DNA of 5,778 nt from contig JAGVTI010000291.1 in the NCBI GenBank assembly GCA_019136935.1, positions 1-5,778 of the forward strand. The letters are read 5' to 3'. The stretch's first letter is position 1. The number at the start of each line of letters is the position of its first letter. Under the pieces are notes generated by a model, which saw only the letters and a list, made by a program, of their open reading frames with translations, did no database searches and had not been told where the DNA came from. Of the stretch, positions 1-5,620 are shown in pieces. Made by a program: the position numbers and the translations under genes. Source of the stretch: Deltaproteobacteria bacterium (GTDB taxonomy: Bacteria > Desulfobacterota > Syntrophia > Syntrophales > JAAYKM01).

Positions 1-1647
1 CTCCTCTTCCGCATCCAGGTAGGTATAACTCAAACCCAGGGTCAGGTCGTAAAAAGGGCCGATTCTGATTCCGGCCTCGATCCCCTGGGCCTTGTAACCG
101 GCCAGGTTGAGGGGGCTGAAGACGCCCTTTGAATCGGGTTCCCACTGGATCTTGTCGTCCACGTCCCAGTGGAAATACGACAGAGACGCGAAGATCTTCT
201 TTCCCGGGAAGACTTGTTCCAGTGTGACGTCCGTATGCCAGCCGGTTTCCGGTTTCAGGTCCGGGTTTCCCTTCGTGTAGAAGTCCTCCGGCCAGTAAAG
301 GTCGTTGGGAGTGGGGGCCAGGAAGTGCTTGCCGTGGTTGACCTTCAAAGTGGTTGTCGGATGAGGATTGACGATCAGGCCGAAAAGGGGTAATTTCTCC
401 GAACCAAACGCGGAATGTTCCTCATGCCTTATGCCGGCGAACACCTTCCAGTAGATCGACGGCCGGTACTGTGCCTCCGCAAGAAAACCCCGCGTGAACA
501 GGTGCGCGCGGCTGGTCGTTTTCCCCGTTTGAGCGCCGGCACTGTCCAGGGGACGGACTTCGTTTTTCCAGTCGAAGTCCTTGTACTCACCTCCCAGAAG
601 AATTGTGGCGCCTGCGAAGGGATGCAGGTCCACGTGCCCGTCCGCCCCGGTGACCTCGTTTGTCACCCAGTTTTCGTTTCCCGAGCCGTCGAAGGCGTAA
701 CGATTATAATTGTGATTTTCCATGCGGGTGTAATACCCCTTGGCGTTGTATCCGATCCATGGCCGGGGCTTCCCCTTGATTTCCAGAACAACGTGGCCGT
801 CCTTGTCCTCGCTGTAATCCAGGAGACTTGCCGCGTCATGGTTGTAAAACTTCCTGCCGTTCAGGTAATAATCCGCCGTACCCCGGGGGGACTTGACGCC
901 CGGCATGCCGTAGGTCCGGTCCAGGTAATCGCCGTAAAGACTGATATCGAAATGATCTCCCTTGTCCAGGACCAGTTTCAGGGATACGTCGTTCTGACGG
1001 AGATCGCTGTTTGCACGGAAACCGCCCGTTTCCGTGCGATTCGCCGTCAGGTAGTAACCGACGTCACCGCCGGCAAACATGCCCTGTTCGGCCCACAGGC
1101 GGTAGGTATCCTGCGATCCGTATCCTGCCCCGACCTTCAGGTCCATTTTGTCCCGGTCCGGCCGTTTCGTAATGATGTTGACGACGCCTCCCATGGCGCC
1201 CGATCCGTACAGGAGCGACCCGGATCCCTTGATCACCTCGATCCGTTCGATGCTGTTGAGGGGAATTTTCCCCACGTCCGCCAGTCCCAATGACGGCGAG
1301 TTGACGTTGACGCCGTTGACGAGGACCTGGGTGCCGTTGCCGCGCATCCCCCTGATGTGAATTTCCTGGGCGGCACCGCCATAGTTGCCGTAACTCAGCC
1401 AGTCGACGCCCGGTTCGTTGGCCAGGAGTTCCCCGATGGATTTCGCCCCCGAGTTGCGGATATCCGTTTCGTTCAGGATTACGACCGCATTGGGGATGTC
1501 TCGCCTTTTTTCGGGGATTTTCGTTGCCGTGACGACCACCTCTTCCATCTGAGGAACCTCCTCACCGAATGCGGCCGGGACCATGCCGGTTTGCGGAACC
1601 AAGAACACCAGGGCCATTGCCAAAAACCATAAAAAACGCTTCTTCAT
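1..1647 (-). CDS. btuB: TonB-dependent outer-membrane cobalamin receptor (BtuB-like), 3' end cut off by window
   Basis: This is an outer-membrane beta-barrel receptor that would import corrinoids using TonB/ExbBD energy. The frame is open for 549 codons from ATG 1647 to the window edge. Residues 1-28 form a signal peptide (MKKR, then a hydrophobic core, with likely cleavage after PAAFG). The TonB box is MEEVVVTATK at 34-43. The plug domain follows at about 45-163 with IHIRGMRG (96-103), VLVNGVNVN (108-116), the IERIEVIKG segment (133-141) and GAMGGVVNIITKRP (150-163). The rest is barrel with alternating aromatic strands; near the edge NLAGYKAQGIEAG resembles the late-barrel motif of BtuB relatives. 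Full BtuB proteins have roughly 600-650 residues, so the last strands are missing here. An AAGGAG site (1661-1656) lies 8 nt before the ATG. The cobalamin riboswitch directly upstream is the main reason to prefer BtuB over a siderophore receptor. The family is certain; the exact corrinoid is inferred. Confidence 0.93.
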   Translation of the reverse strand, partial: MKKRFLWFLAMALVFLVPQTGMVPAAFGEEVPQMEEVVVTATKIPEKRRDIPNAVVILNETDIRNSGAKSIGELLANEPGVDWLSYGNYGGAAQEIHIRGMRGNGTQVLVNGVNVNSPSLGLADVGKIPLNSIERIEVIKGSGSLLYGSGAMGGVVNIITKRPDRDKMDLKVGAGYGSQDTYRLWAEQGMFAGGDVGYYLTANRTETGGFRANSDLRQNDVSLKLVLDKGDHFDISLYGDYLDRTYGMPGVKSPRGTADYYLNGRKFYNHDAASLLDYSEDKDGHVVLEIKGKPRPWIGYNAKGYYTRMENHNYNRYAFDGSGNENWVTNEVTGADGHVDLHPFAGATILLGGEYKDFDWKNEVRPLDSAGAQTGKTTSRAHLFTRGFLAEAQYRPSIYWKVFAGIRHEEHSAFGSEKLPLFGLIVNPHPTTTLKVNHGKHFLAPTPNDLYWPEDFYTKGNPDLKPETGWHTDVTLEQVFPGKKIFASLSYFHWDVDDKIQWEPDSKGVFSPLNLAGYKAQGIEAGIRIGPFYDLTLGLSYTYLDAEEE

Positions 1648-1655
1648 TTTTCTCT

Positions 1656-1676
1656 CTCCTTCTTCCCCCTCGGGAA
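1656..1676 (-). promoter_or_regulatory. btuB ribosome binding site with adjacent small hairpin (riboswitch expression platform)
   Basis: Between the riboswitch P1 stem and the btuB ATG there is a 5-bp hairpin, TTCCC-GAGG-GGGAA (1676-1663 on the minus strand), followed two bases later by the Shine-Dalgarno AAGGAG (1661-1656). There is no GC stem with a U-run, so attenuation by an intrinsic terminator is unlikely. Control of ribosome access is the more probable output, as in btuB leaders of other Gram-negatives. The hairpin is short, so its regulatory role is inferred. Confidence 0.5.
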
Positions 1677-1689
1677 TGCGGTTATTTTT

Positions 1690-1839
1690 CCGTCGGACGC
1701 GTCTCCTGGCTTGCGGCTGTTTCCTACTCCCCGGTCCTTCCCGATTTCCGTTCTCGAAAATCAGTGGCCGTATCCGGTTTTCGTTCCGCTCACAGTTGCG
1801 GGGCAGCACCGGCTTCTACCGGTTTCCGTTATCCGACGG
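1690..1839 (-). promoter_or_regulatory. Cobalamin riboswitch upstream of btuB
   Basis: This RNA aptamer binds adenosylcobalamin or another corrinoid and lowers downstream expression. Conserved elements appear in the right order on the minus strand. The closing stem P1 is 8 perfect base pairs, CCGTCGGA (1839-1832) with TCCGACGG (1697-1690). P3 is ACCGG/CCGGT (1823-1819 with 1812-1808). GCCCCGCAACTGTG lies at 1804-1791, GGCCACTGA at 1769-1761, GGGAAGGAC at 1742-1734 and the B12-box segment AGCCAGGAGACGCG at 1711-1698. The 5' end lies inside the btuD coding sequence, whose TAG stop (1818-1816) falls in the P3 loop. That loop reads UAGAAG, which departs from the usual UGNNAAN pattern. The core is recognisable and P1 is strong, so the aptamer is probably functional. 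Confidence 0.93.
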
Positions 1840-2619
1840 CTCCTTTCTTTTTGGCGTCACCCGGGGACGCCCTGTTTCCGGGTGACAATCGATCATCACG
1901 GGCGTGCCATAGACGGCCTGGATTATCTCTTCCGTCACGACAAGGCCGGGATGGCCGATGGCCTCGATTTGCCCTTCCTTGAGCAGGGCGATCCGGTTGC
2001 AGTAAAGCGAGGCGAGGTTGATGTCATGCGTGACGGCAATCACCGTCAGGCCCTGTTCGCCGTTCAGGGATTGCAGCAGGTTGAAGAAATCGGCCTGATG
2101 ACGGATGTCCAGGTAAGCGGTCGGTTCGTCCAGAAGCAGGATGTGCGGTTCCTGGGCCAGGGCGCGGGCGATCAGCACCCGGTGGAACTCGCCGCCGCTC
2201 AAGCGGTTCATCCGGCGGTCCGCGAGGTCCAGGATGTCCGTCTTTTTCATGGCTCCTTCCATTGCCGCCAAGTCCGCCGCCCCTTCGAAGCGCCATCTGC
2301 CCAGGTGCGGCGTCCGGCCCATGAGCACGACTTCACGAACCGTGAAGGGAAAAATCGAAGGCGCGGCCTGGGGGACCACGGCGATGATTTTCGCGAGGTC
2401 GTTGCGCTTCATTTTCCGGATCGGCGTGCCATTGAGGCGGATCGATCCCCGATCCGGCTGGAGAAGGCCGTCGATCAGTTTCAGGAGCGTGGTCTTGCCG
2501 GATCCGTTGGGGCCGATCAGTCCCAGGAAATCGCCCTTTTCCACGCCGAACCGGACATCCGAAAGGACCGTGAGCCCGTTGTAGGAAAAGGAGATTTGAT
2601 CGACTTGCAGGATGTCCAT
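1816..2619 (-). CDS. btuD: ABC transporter ATP-binding protein, BtuD/FecE type (cobalamin import)
   Basis: This is the cytoplasmic ATPase subunit that powers corrinoid import through BtuC. The 267-aa protein has the complete set of nucleotide-binding motifs: Walker A GPNGSGKTT (36-44), Q-loop Gln84, ABC signature LSGGE (140-144), Walker B ILLLDE (160-165), the D-loop around YLD (169-171) and switch His198. Its length and the FPFTVREVVLMGR segment (90-102) are typical of the FecE/BtuD branch. The ATG at 2619 lies 2 nt after the btuC stop, with GGAGGG (2635-2630) 10 nt upstream inside the end of btuC, so the two are translationally close. The last codons and the TAG stop overlap the 5' part of the btuB riboswitch, so the C-terminal tail (KRKEPSDNGNR) is written by riboswitch sequence. 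The family is clear; cobalamin specificity rests on the flanking riboswitches and btuB. Confidence 0.94.
   Translation of the reverse strand: MDILQVDQISFSYNGLTVLSDVRFGVEKGDFLGLIGPNGSGKTTLLKLIDGLLQPDRGSIRLNGTPIRKMKRNDLAKIIAVVPQAAPSIFPFTVREVVLMGRTPHLGRWRFEGAADLAAMEGAMKKTDILDLADRRMNRLSGGEFHRVLIARALAQEPHILLLDEPTAYLDIRHQADFFNLLQSLNGEQGLTVIAVTHDINLASLYCNRIALLKEGQIEAIGHPGLVVTEEIIQAVYGTPVMIDCHPETGRPRVTPKRKEPSDNGNR
1856..1886 (-). other. Hairpin in the btuD 3' end just upstream of the riboswitch
   Basis: A perfect 9-bp inverted repeat, GTCACCCGG (1886-1878 on the minus strand) and CCGGGTGAC (1864-1856), encloses a 13-nt loop. It lies within the coding sequence for the BtuD tail, 16 nt before riboswitch P1. 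On the transcribed strand it is followed by an A-rich run, not a U-run, so it is not an intrinsic terminator. It might protect a processed btuCD mRNA end or simply isolate the riboswitch fold; this is speculation. Codon constraints could also have produced it by chance. Confidence 0.4.
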
Positions 2620-2621
2620 CT

Positions 2622-3713
2622 TCAGAAAGCCCTCCGGTGCAGCAGGTAGAGGAAATAGGGGGCGCCGCAGAGGGCGGTGACGACGCCCACGGGCAGCTCG
2701 ACCGGCGCCATAAGGGTTCGGGCGATGGTGTCCGCCAGGACCAGGAAGGAGGCCCCGAAAAGGGCGGACGCCGGCAGGAGCAGCCTGTGATCGGCTCCCA
2801 GCAGCAGGCGCAGCAGATGGGGGATGACCAGGCCGATGAAACCGATGGTGCCGCTTACGGAGACGGCCGCCGCCGTGATCAGGGAGGCCGTCGCCAGCAG
2901 GATTTTTTTTGCCCGTTTTGCATCCACCCCCAGCTGCATGGCCGTTTCCTCGCCCAGAATCAGGAGATTCAGGGGCCTGGCAAGAGAAAAGAGGATGAGG
3001 AATCCAAGGAGCATGGCCATGCCCACCAGGGTCGCCTCGTTTCCTTCGGCCATGCTCAGGTCGCCCATCAGCCAGAACAGGACGCTGTGCAGTCGGTCGC
3101 TGCTGCTTAGGGAAACGGCGAACATGATCAGGGCGGAAAAGAAGGCGTTGATGATGACGCCGGTCAGAAGCAGGGTATTGCCGGAATGGCCGCTTTTCGA
3201 TTCCGATACGCCGAAGATGAGAAGGATCGCAACCAGTGCTCCCAGGAACGCCAGTCCCGGTATGCCCAGGGGAACGAAACCGGCGCCGATGAGGATGCCG
3301 ATGACGGCGCCCAGGGCGGCGCCGCCGGAAATGCCCAGGATATAGGGATCGGCGAGCGGGTTCCTCAGAATGGCCTGGAAGACGACCCCGGAAAGGGAAA
3401 GGGATGCGCCGACGGATGCGGCGAGAAGGATGCGAGGAAGACGGATGGAAAACAGGATGGTTTCCTCCGCCGGATCGAGGGTTGTTTCTGTGCCGAGGGA
3501 CATGGAAAAAAGATGCGCGAGCAGGTTCATGAAGCGAATTTCGCCGGCGCCGGCCGAAATGGAAACCAGGCAGAGCAGGGCGAAAACGGCGGCAAGGCAG
3601 GCGCAAACCAGGATGATCCGGCCGGCGGTCGCAAGGGGCCGTGAATTGTGAGGATTCACCTGAACGGGAACCGACGGCAACCTAAGCAAAGGTCGCCGGG
3701 ATGATATGGACAT
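2622..3713 (-). CDS. btuC: ABC transporter permease, FecCD/BtuC family (cobalamin import)
   Basis: This inner-membrane permease would form a homodimer that passes corrinoid from BtuF into the cytoplasm. The 363-aa protein has about ten hydrophobic segments, the first near residues 31-53 after a basic N-terminal arm. Family landmarks are RLPRILLAASVGASLSLSG (91-109), RNPLADPYILGISGGAALGA (117-136), the coupling-helix region GTIGFIGLVIPHLLR (about 288-302) and the C-terminal PVGVVTALCGAPYFLYLL (341-358). ATG 3713 is chosen because a GAGGGGGG ribosome binding site ends 8 nt upstream and because the in-frame ATG at 3791 would lie inside the cobalamin riboswitch. The gene is followed after 2 nt by btuD. 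FecCD permeases also serve haem and siderophores, and the riboswitch is what points to B12. I see no damaged motif. Confidence 0.94.
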   Translation of the reverse strand: MSISSRRPLLRLPSVPVQVNPHNSRPLATAGRIILVCACLAAVFALLCLVSISAGAGEIRFMNLLAHLFSMSLGTETTLDPAEETILFSIRLPRILLAASVGASLSLSGVVFQAILRNPLADPYILGISGGAALGAVIGILIGAGFVPLGIPGLAFLGALVAILLIFGVSESKSGHSGNTLLLTGVIINAFFSALIMFAVSLSSSDRLHSVLFWLMGDLSMAEGNEATLVGMAMLLGFLILFSLARPLNLLILGEETAMQLGVDAKRAKKILLATASLITAAAVSVSGTIGFIGLVIPHLLRLLLGADHRLLLPASALFGASFLVLADTIARTLMAPVELPVGVVTALCGAPYFLYLLHRRAF

Positions 3714-3720
3714 GTCCCTT

Positions 3721-3734
3721 TCCCCCCTCGAGGA
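3721..3734 (-). promoter_or_regulatory. btuC ribosome binding site buried in a small hairpin (expression platform)
   Basis: The only good Shine-Dalgarno for btuC, GAGGGGGG (3729-3722), overlaps a hairpin in which UCCUC (3734-3730) pairs with GGGGA (3725-3721) around a GAGG loop, with one G-U pair. Folding would hide the site 8 nt before the ATG. There is no U-run downstream, so control of translation initiation is favoured over a terminator. The pairing is seen in the sequence; the switching is inferred. Confidence 0.5.
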
Positions 3735-3739
3735 TCTTC

Positions 3740-3882
3740 GACGGACCGGTATTCCGGCTTCGGGCAGCCTACTCGCCCGCCTTCCCATCACGACCGAATC
3801 ATGACAGTGGCATTTCGGGCTTTCGTTCCCGTCACGGCTGCGGGGCAGCGGGGGTTTTACACCCCTCTTCCCAAAATCCGTC
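3740..3882 (-). promoter_or_regulatory. Cobalamin riboswitch upstream of btuCD
   Basis: This is a second B12-sensing leader with all core elements in order on the minus strand. P1 is GACGGA (3882-3877) with TCCGTC (3745-3740). The GGGAAGAGGGG segment starts at 3872, and P3 is GGGG/CCCC with loop UGUAAAA (3861-3855). GCCCCGCAGCCGTGA is at 3846-3832, a CGGG/CCCG hairpin follows, then TGCCACTGTC (3812-3803), GGGAAGG (3786-3780) and the B12 box GAAGCCGGAATACCGGTCC (3761-3743). The match to the class-I cobalamin aptamer is cleaner than in the btuB leader. It lies 27 nt before the btuC ATG and would make btuCD expression fall when intracellular cobalamin is high. Confidence 0.93.
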
Positions 3883-3948
3883 TGCGCTGGATATCTAAAA
3901 AAATTGCCCTAAAAAACTTCTATGAAATCGGGAAAAATTCCTCTTTGT

Positions 3949-4060
3949 CATCCCGAAGAGCACCGGTCATCCGCCGGCCATTCCGAAGGACGAGTATTGT
4001 CAACGGGGCATTCCGAGGAGCGCAAGCGACGAAGAATCTTTTGCAAGATCCGATTCTTCG
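3949..4060. repeat. Cluster of degenerate REP-like intergenic repeats with a terminal hairpin
   Basis: Three copies of a short motif start exactly 30 nt apart: CATCCCGAAGAG (3949), CATTCCGAAGGA (3979) and CATTCCGAGGAG (4009). The last copy runs into GCGCAAGCGACGAAGAATC, the form in which this repeat commonly appears in deltaproteobacterial and other genomes. The 3' end is a perfect 9-bp inverted repeat, CGAAGAATC (4030-4038) and GATTCTTCG (4052-4060). It lies in the leader between the promoter at 4155-4127 and the btuC riboswitch, so it would be transcribed. No coding function is apparent. The repeat assignment is from memory of such sequences, without a search. Confidence 0.6.
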
Positions 4061-4126
4061 CGGACTCCGCCCTTGAATGCAGCCAAGAGCTCGGGGCAAC
4101 AATCGGATTGTTTCCACCTGGATCGC

Positions 4127-4155
4127 ACACTAGAAAACAGGGACGCATTTGTCAA
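4127..4155 (-). promoter_or_regulatory. Candidate sigma70-type promoter for the btuCD transcript
   Basis: The minus strand carries a perfect -35 TTGACA (4155-4150), a 17-nt spacer and TAGTGT (4132-4127) as a weaker -10 (3 of 6, with the key first TA and last T present). It points towards the btuC riboswitch, giving a leader of roughly 240 nt before P1. A dyad AACAAT-CGG-ATTGTT (4098-4112) lies around the expected start site and could be an operator. The location between btuF and btuC supports an independent btuCD unit. Confidence 0.5.
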
Positions 4156-4223
4156 GGCGGAAATAATCGGATGGCGGTGACGGTGATCAGACCGCTGTTT
4201 TCCGATCGGATGATCGGGGCGGC

Positions 4224-5004
4224 TTACTTCTCTTGCAAATGCCCGGCGAGTTCGGCGATTCCTTCGGTGATCCGCGGGCCCATGCGCAGGAGGGGGTCGC
4301 CGATATGGAACAGCCGGCCTTGGCGGACCGCCTCCAGCGTCTTCAATTTGCTGAGGAGTCGGCCGGTCCTGTTTCCCCTGCCGTCATGGGTTCTGACCAT
4401 GAAAATGATGTCGGGGGCACGGCGGATCACCTCTTCCAAGGAGAAGCGCGGATAGGGGGTCGGGGCGTCGGCGGCGATATTCTGCACACCGAGCAGGTTC
4501 AGGACGTCGTCGATGGCCGTGCCGGGGCCCGCGACGATCAAAGGCTCCGGTTGCATAACAAACAGGACCTTCTTCCGGGCAGGAGCAGATGCATATCCGG
4601 CTTTCTCCGCATACGAGGCGATCTGCCGTTCCATCTTCCCGGCGCGCCGTTCGGCCCTGTCCTTTGCTCCGAAGGCGATTCCCAGCGCCCGGATCTCCCG
4701 GGGGAGATCCGCAAGCCGTTTCGCCCGGAAAACGTAAATGGGAATTTTCAGCTGTACAAGCCGTTCGGCGATTTCCCGGGGATTGCCGTCTTCCGTCAGA
4801 ACGACCCTGTCCGGTTTCAGGGCGACGATGGCCTCCAGCGACGGATTGGACATGCCGCCGATTTTCGGCTTTACCCTGACCTCCGGAGGATAATTGCAAT
4901 AGGTGCTGACGGCGATCACCCTTTACGATCCGCTGGGGCGTCCCGGCCGCGGCGGGTCCGGTTAGAAAAAAACAGAGCATCGTAACGATGAGGAATTTTT
5001 TCAT
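4224..5004 (-). pseudogene. btuF: Cobalamin-type periplasmic binding protein (BtuF-like), frame broken by an N-terminal deletion
   Basis: The intact ancestor would capture corrinoid in the periplasm and deliver it to BtuC2D2. ATG 5004 starts a clear signal peptide, MKKFLIVTMLCFFLTGPAAA, followed by GTPQRIV, the usual first strand of BtuF/FecB-type proteins. The family then normally has about 18 residues of the SLxPxxTEILFALGxGD type before VxxVTxYCNYPPE. Here only 4 nt (AAGG, 4923-4920) separate the V27 codon from the codons for VIAVSTYCNYPPEV, in another frame. The remaining body reads cleanly to TAA at 4226-4224: GGMSNPSLEAIVALKPDRVVLT, then ARKKVLFVMQPEPLIVAGPGTAIDDVLNLLG and PRFSLEEVIRRAPDIIFMV. 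The net loss is about 50 nt. Starting at GTG 4919 would give 231 aa without a signal peptide and without a good ribosome binding site. A sequencing or assembly error is an alternative, since all neighbours are intact. Confidence 0.85.
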
Positions 5005-5040
5005 TGATCTGCACACAGGCAACCATTCAAATTTTCCCGC

Positions 5041-5069
5041 AACATACGCAGTTTCCCAGGCCCCGTCAA
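5041..5069 (-). promoter_or_regulatory. Sigma70-type promoter of the btuF-like gene
   Basis: The minus strand has TTGACG (5069-5064), a 17-nt spacer and TATGTT (5046-5041), giving a predicted start about 30 nt before the btuF ATG. That leader is far too short for a cobalamin riboswitch, and no B12 box is seen upstream. The binding-protein gene therefore appears to have been expressed outside the direct riboswitch control that covers btuCD and btuB. No strong Shine-Dalgarno precedes the ATG. Confidence 0.55.
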
Positions 5070-5086
5070 GGCATGACTTCCCCTCT

Positions 5087-5123
5087 GTCATTCCGGGCAA
5101 GCGCAGCGCGACCGGGAATCCGG
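5087..5123. repeat. Short REP-like palindrome
   Basis: The sequence begins GTCATTCCGGG and ends CCGGGAATCCGG around a GC-rich centre (CAAGCGCAGCGCGA). ATTCC pairs with GGAAT, with a G-G mismatch and further GC pairs inside. This is the well-known bacterial intergenic form GTCATTCCGGGC...GGGAATCC. It lies 18 bp beyond the btuF -35 box and next to the larger palindromic element. The same opening GTCATTCCG is shared with the repeat cluster at 3949-4060. Confidence 0.55.
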
Positions 5124-5142
5124 TATTTTCATTCAATTATGG

Positions 5143-5297
5143 ATGCGGGAGCAGGAGGCTGTGTCGCAACGGGTGTTTTTGTCATTTCGACCACAGGGGG
5201 AAATCTTTAAGTTAAGTTATTTCAACCCATTAAGATTTCTCGTATTCGCTCGAAATGACCATTTCTGCAATTATGACACAGCCTCCTGCTCCGGCAT
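5143..5297. mobile_element. Palindromic MITE-like element, non-coding
   Basis: This 155-bp stretch is almost a complete inverted repeat. The outer arms 5143-5165 and 5275-5297 pair at 22 of 23 positions; the inner 18 (GGAGCAGGAGGCTGTGTC at 5148) are perfect. A second nested pair follows: GTCATTTCGACCACAGGG.. (5181-5207) with the complement of 5232-5259 (..CGAATACGAGAAATCTT), imperfect in the middle. The centre is AT-rich (TTAAGTTAAGTTATTTCAACC). There is no transposase and no plausible gene inside. Terminal inverted repeats plus a nested palindrome suggest a miniature transposable element or one repeat inserted in another. An 8-bp CAATTATG occurs at 5134-5141 and again at 5268-5275; no clean flanking target duplication is seen. 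As RNA it would fold into one long hairpin. Confidence 0.6.
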
Positions 5298-5600
5298 GAC
5301 AGTCTGGTTGGATTTTCCTGGTTTCCTTAAAAAGGGCCGGCGCCAGATGATCCGAATCTGTTTTGCGTAAATACTGATTGATTTTTTAATAGATAATTGG
5401 CATAAGGCATTTCATCGAGAATGATTCGGGGGAATCCGGCAATTCATGTATATCATCCACCGGCTGATCAGTGTTCAGCCGTACAATCACACCATAATCC
5501 TTTTATCAGCCGCAGAAGAAAACAGGAGAACTCTTTGTTTCAGCACGAGACGAATCCGTCTTAACGAAACACATGTCTATATAAAAAATCCGCGTACGTG
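5298..5600. other. AT-rich intergenic region upstream of the glycosyltransferase gene
   Basis: I see no gene here. The stretch includes a weak promoter-like pair on the plus strand, TTGATT (5378-5383) and CATAAG (5401-5406) with 17 nt between, and an isolated TATATAAAA (5578-5586) lacking a convincing -35. Either could serve the downstream gene; neither is strong. A perfect 7-bp hairpin is listed separately. The minus-strand open frame at 5506-5757 is the antisense of the glycosyltransferase start and has no ribosome binding site or family signature. Confidence 0.45.
5461..5481. other. Perfect 7-bp dyad (possible operator or hairpin)
   Basis: CGGCTGA (5461-5467) and TCAGCCG (5475-5481) are perfect inverted copies around TCAGTGT. 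Neither strand has a U-run after it, so it is not an intrinsic terminator. It lies about 140 nt before the glycosyltransferase start and could be a regulator site. The function is unknown and chance is possible. Confidence 0.3.
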
Positions 5601-5620
5601 AGGAAAGGATCGGCAAAAAC

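Larger units (their letters stand above)
3883..4223. other. Intergenic region between the broken btuF and the btuC riboswitch
   Basis: This 341-nt stretch has no credible gene. From right to left it contains a 6-bp hairpin (4217-4202) just after the btuF stop, a promoter candidate (4155-4127), a short dyad AACAAT-CGG-ATTGTT (4098-4112), the repeat cluster (3949-4060) and an AT-rich run (about 3894-3946) before the riboswitch. The plus-strand open frame across the repeat translates to a low-complexity HSEERKRRRI-type peptide, which is typical of translated repeats. Confidence 0.6.

Noticed and set aside
415..1293. Long plus-strand open frames opposite btuB, btuD, btuC and btuF (for example 415-1293, 1711-2649 and 4233-4985)
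   Set aside because: They are antisense shadows of GC-rich genes; their translations show no recognisable domains and no ribosome binding sites, while the minus-strand products carry full family motifs.
1816..3606. A 596-codon minus-strand frame that could suggest a fusion of an unknown domain with the BtuD ATPase
   Set aside because: The N-terminal part is the out-of-frame translation of btuC (basic, proline-rich, no domain). The ATPase begins at ATG 2619 with its own ribosome binding site.
3711..3791. Upstream in-frame ATG at 3791 as the btuC start
   Set aside because: It would put the N-terminus inside the riboswitch B12-box region and adds an arginine-rich tail unlike the family; ATG 3713 has a proper ribosome binding site.
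3949..4038. 30-nt periodic motif as a CRISPR array
   Set aside because: Only about 12 nt of each unit are similar, there are three units with no proper spacers, and no cas gene is nearby.
4202..4217. CCGATC/GATCGG hairpin after the btuF stop as a rho-independent terminator
   Set aside because: The stem is only 6 bp and is followed on the transcribed strand by AAAACAG, not a U-run.
3922..4455. Plus-strand open frame of 177 codons across the btuF-btuC spacer and into btuF
   Set aside because: Its N-terminal half is translated repeat sequence (HSEERKRRRI type) and the rest is antisense to the btuF body; it has no ribosome binding site or family signature.
4224..4919. GTG 4919 as the start of an intact, leaderless BtuF
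   Set aside because: It would lack a signal peptide and the first strand, and the correct signal peptide is still present just upstream in another frame. Deletion or frameshift explains both halves better.
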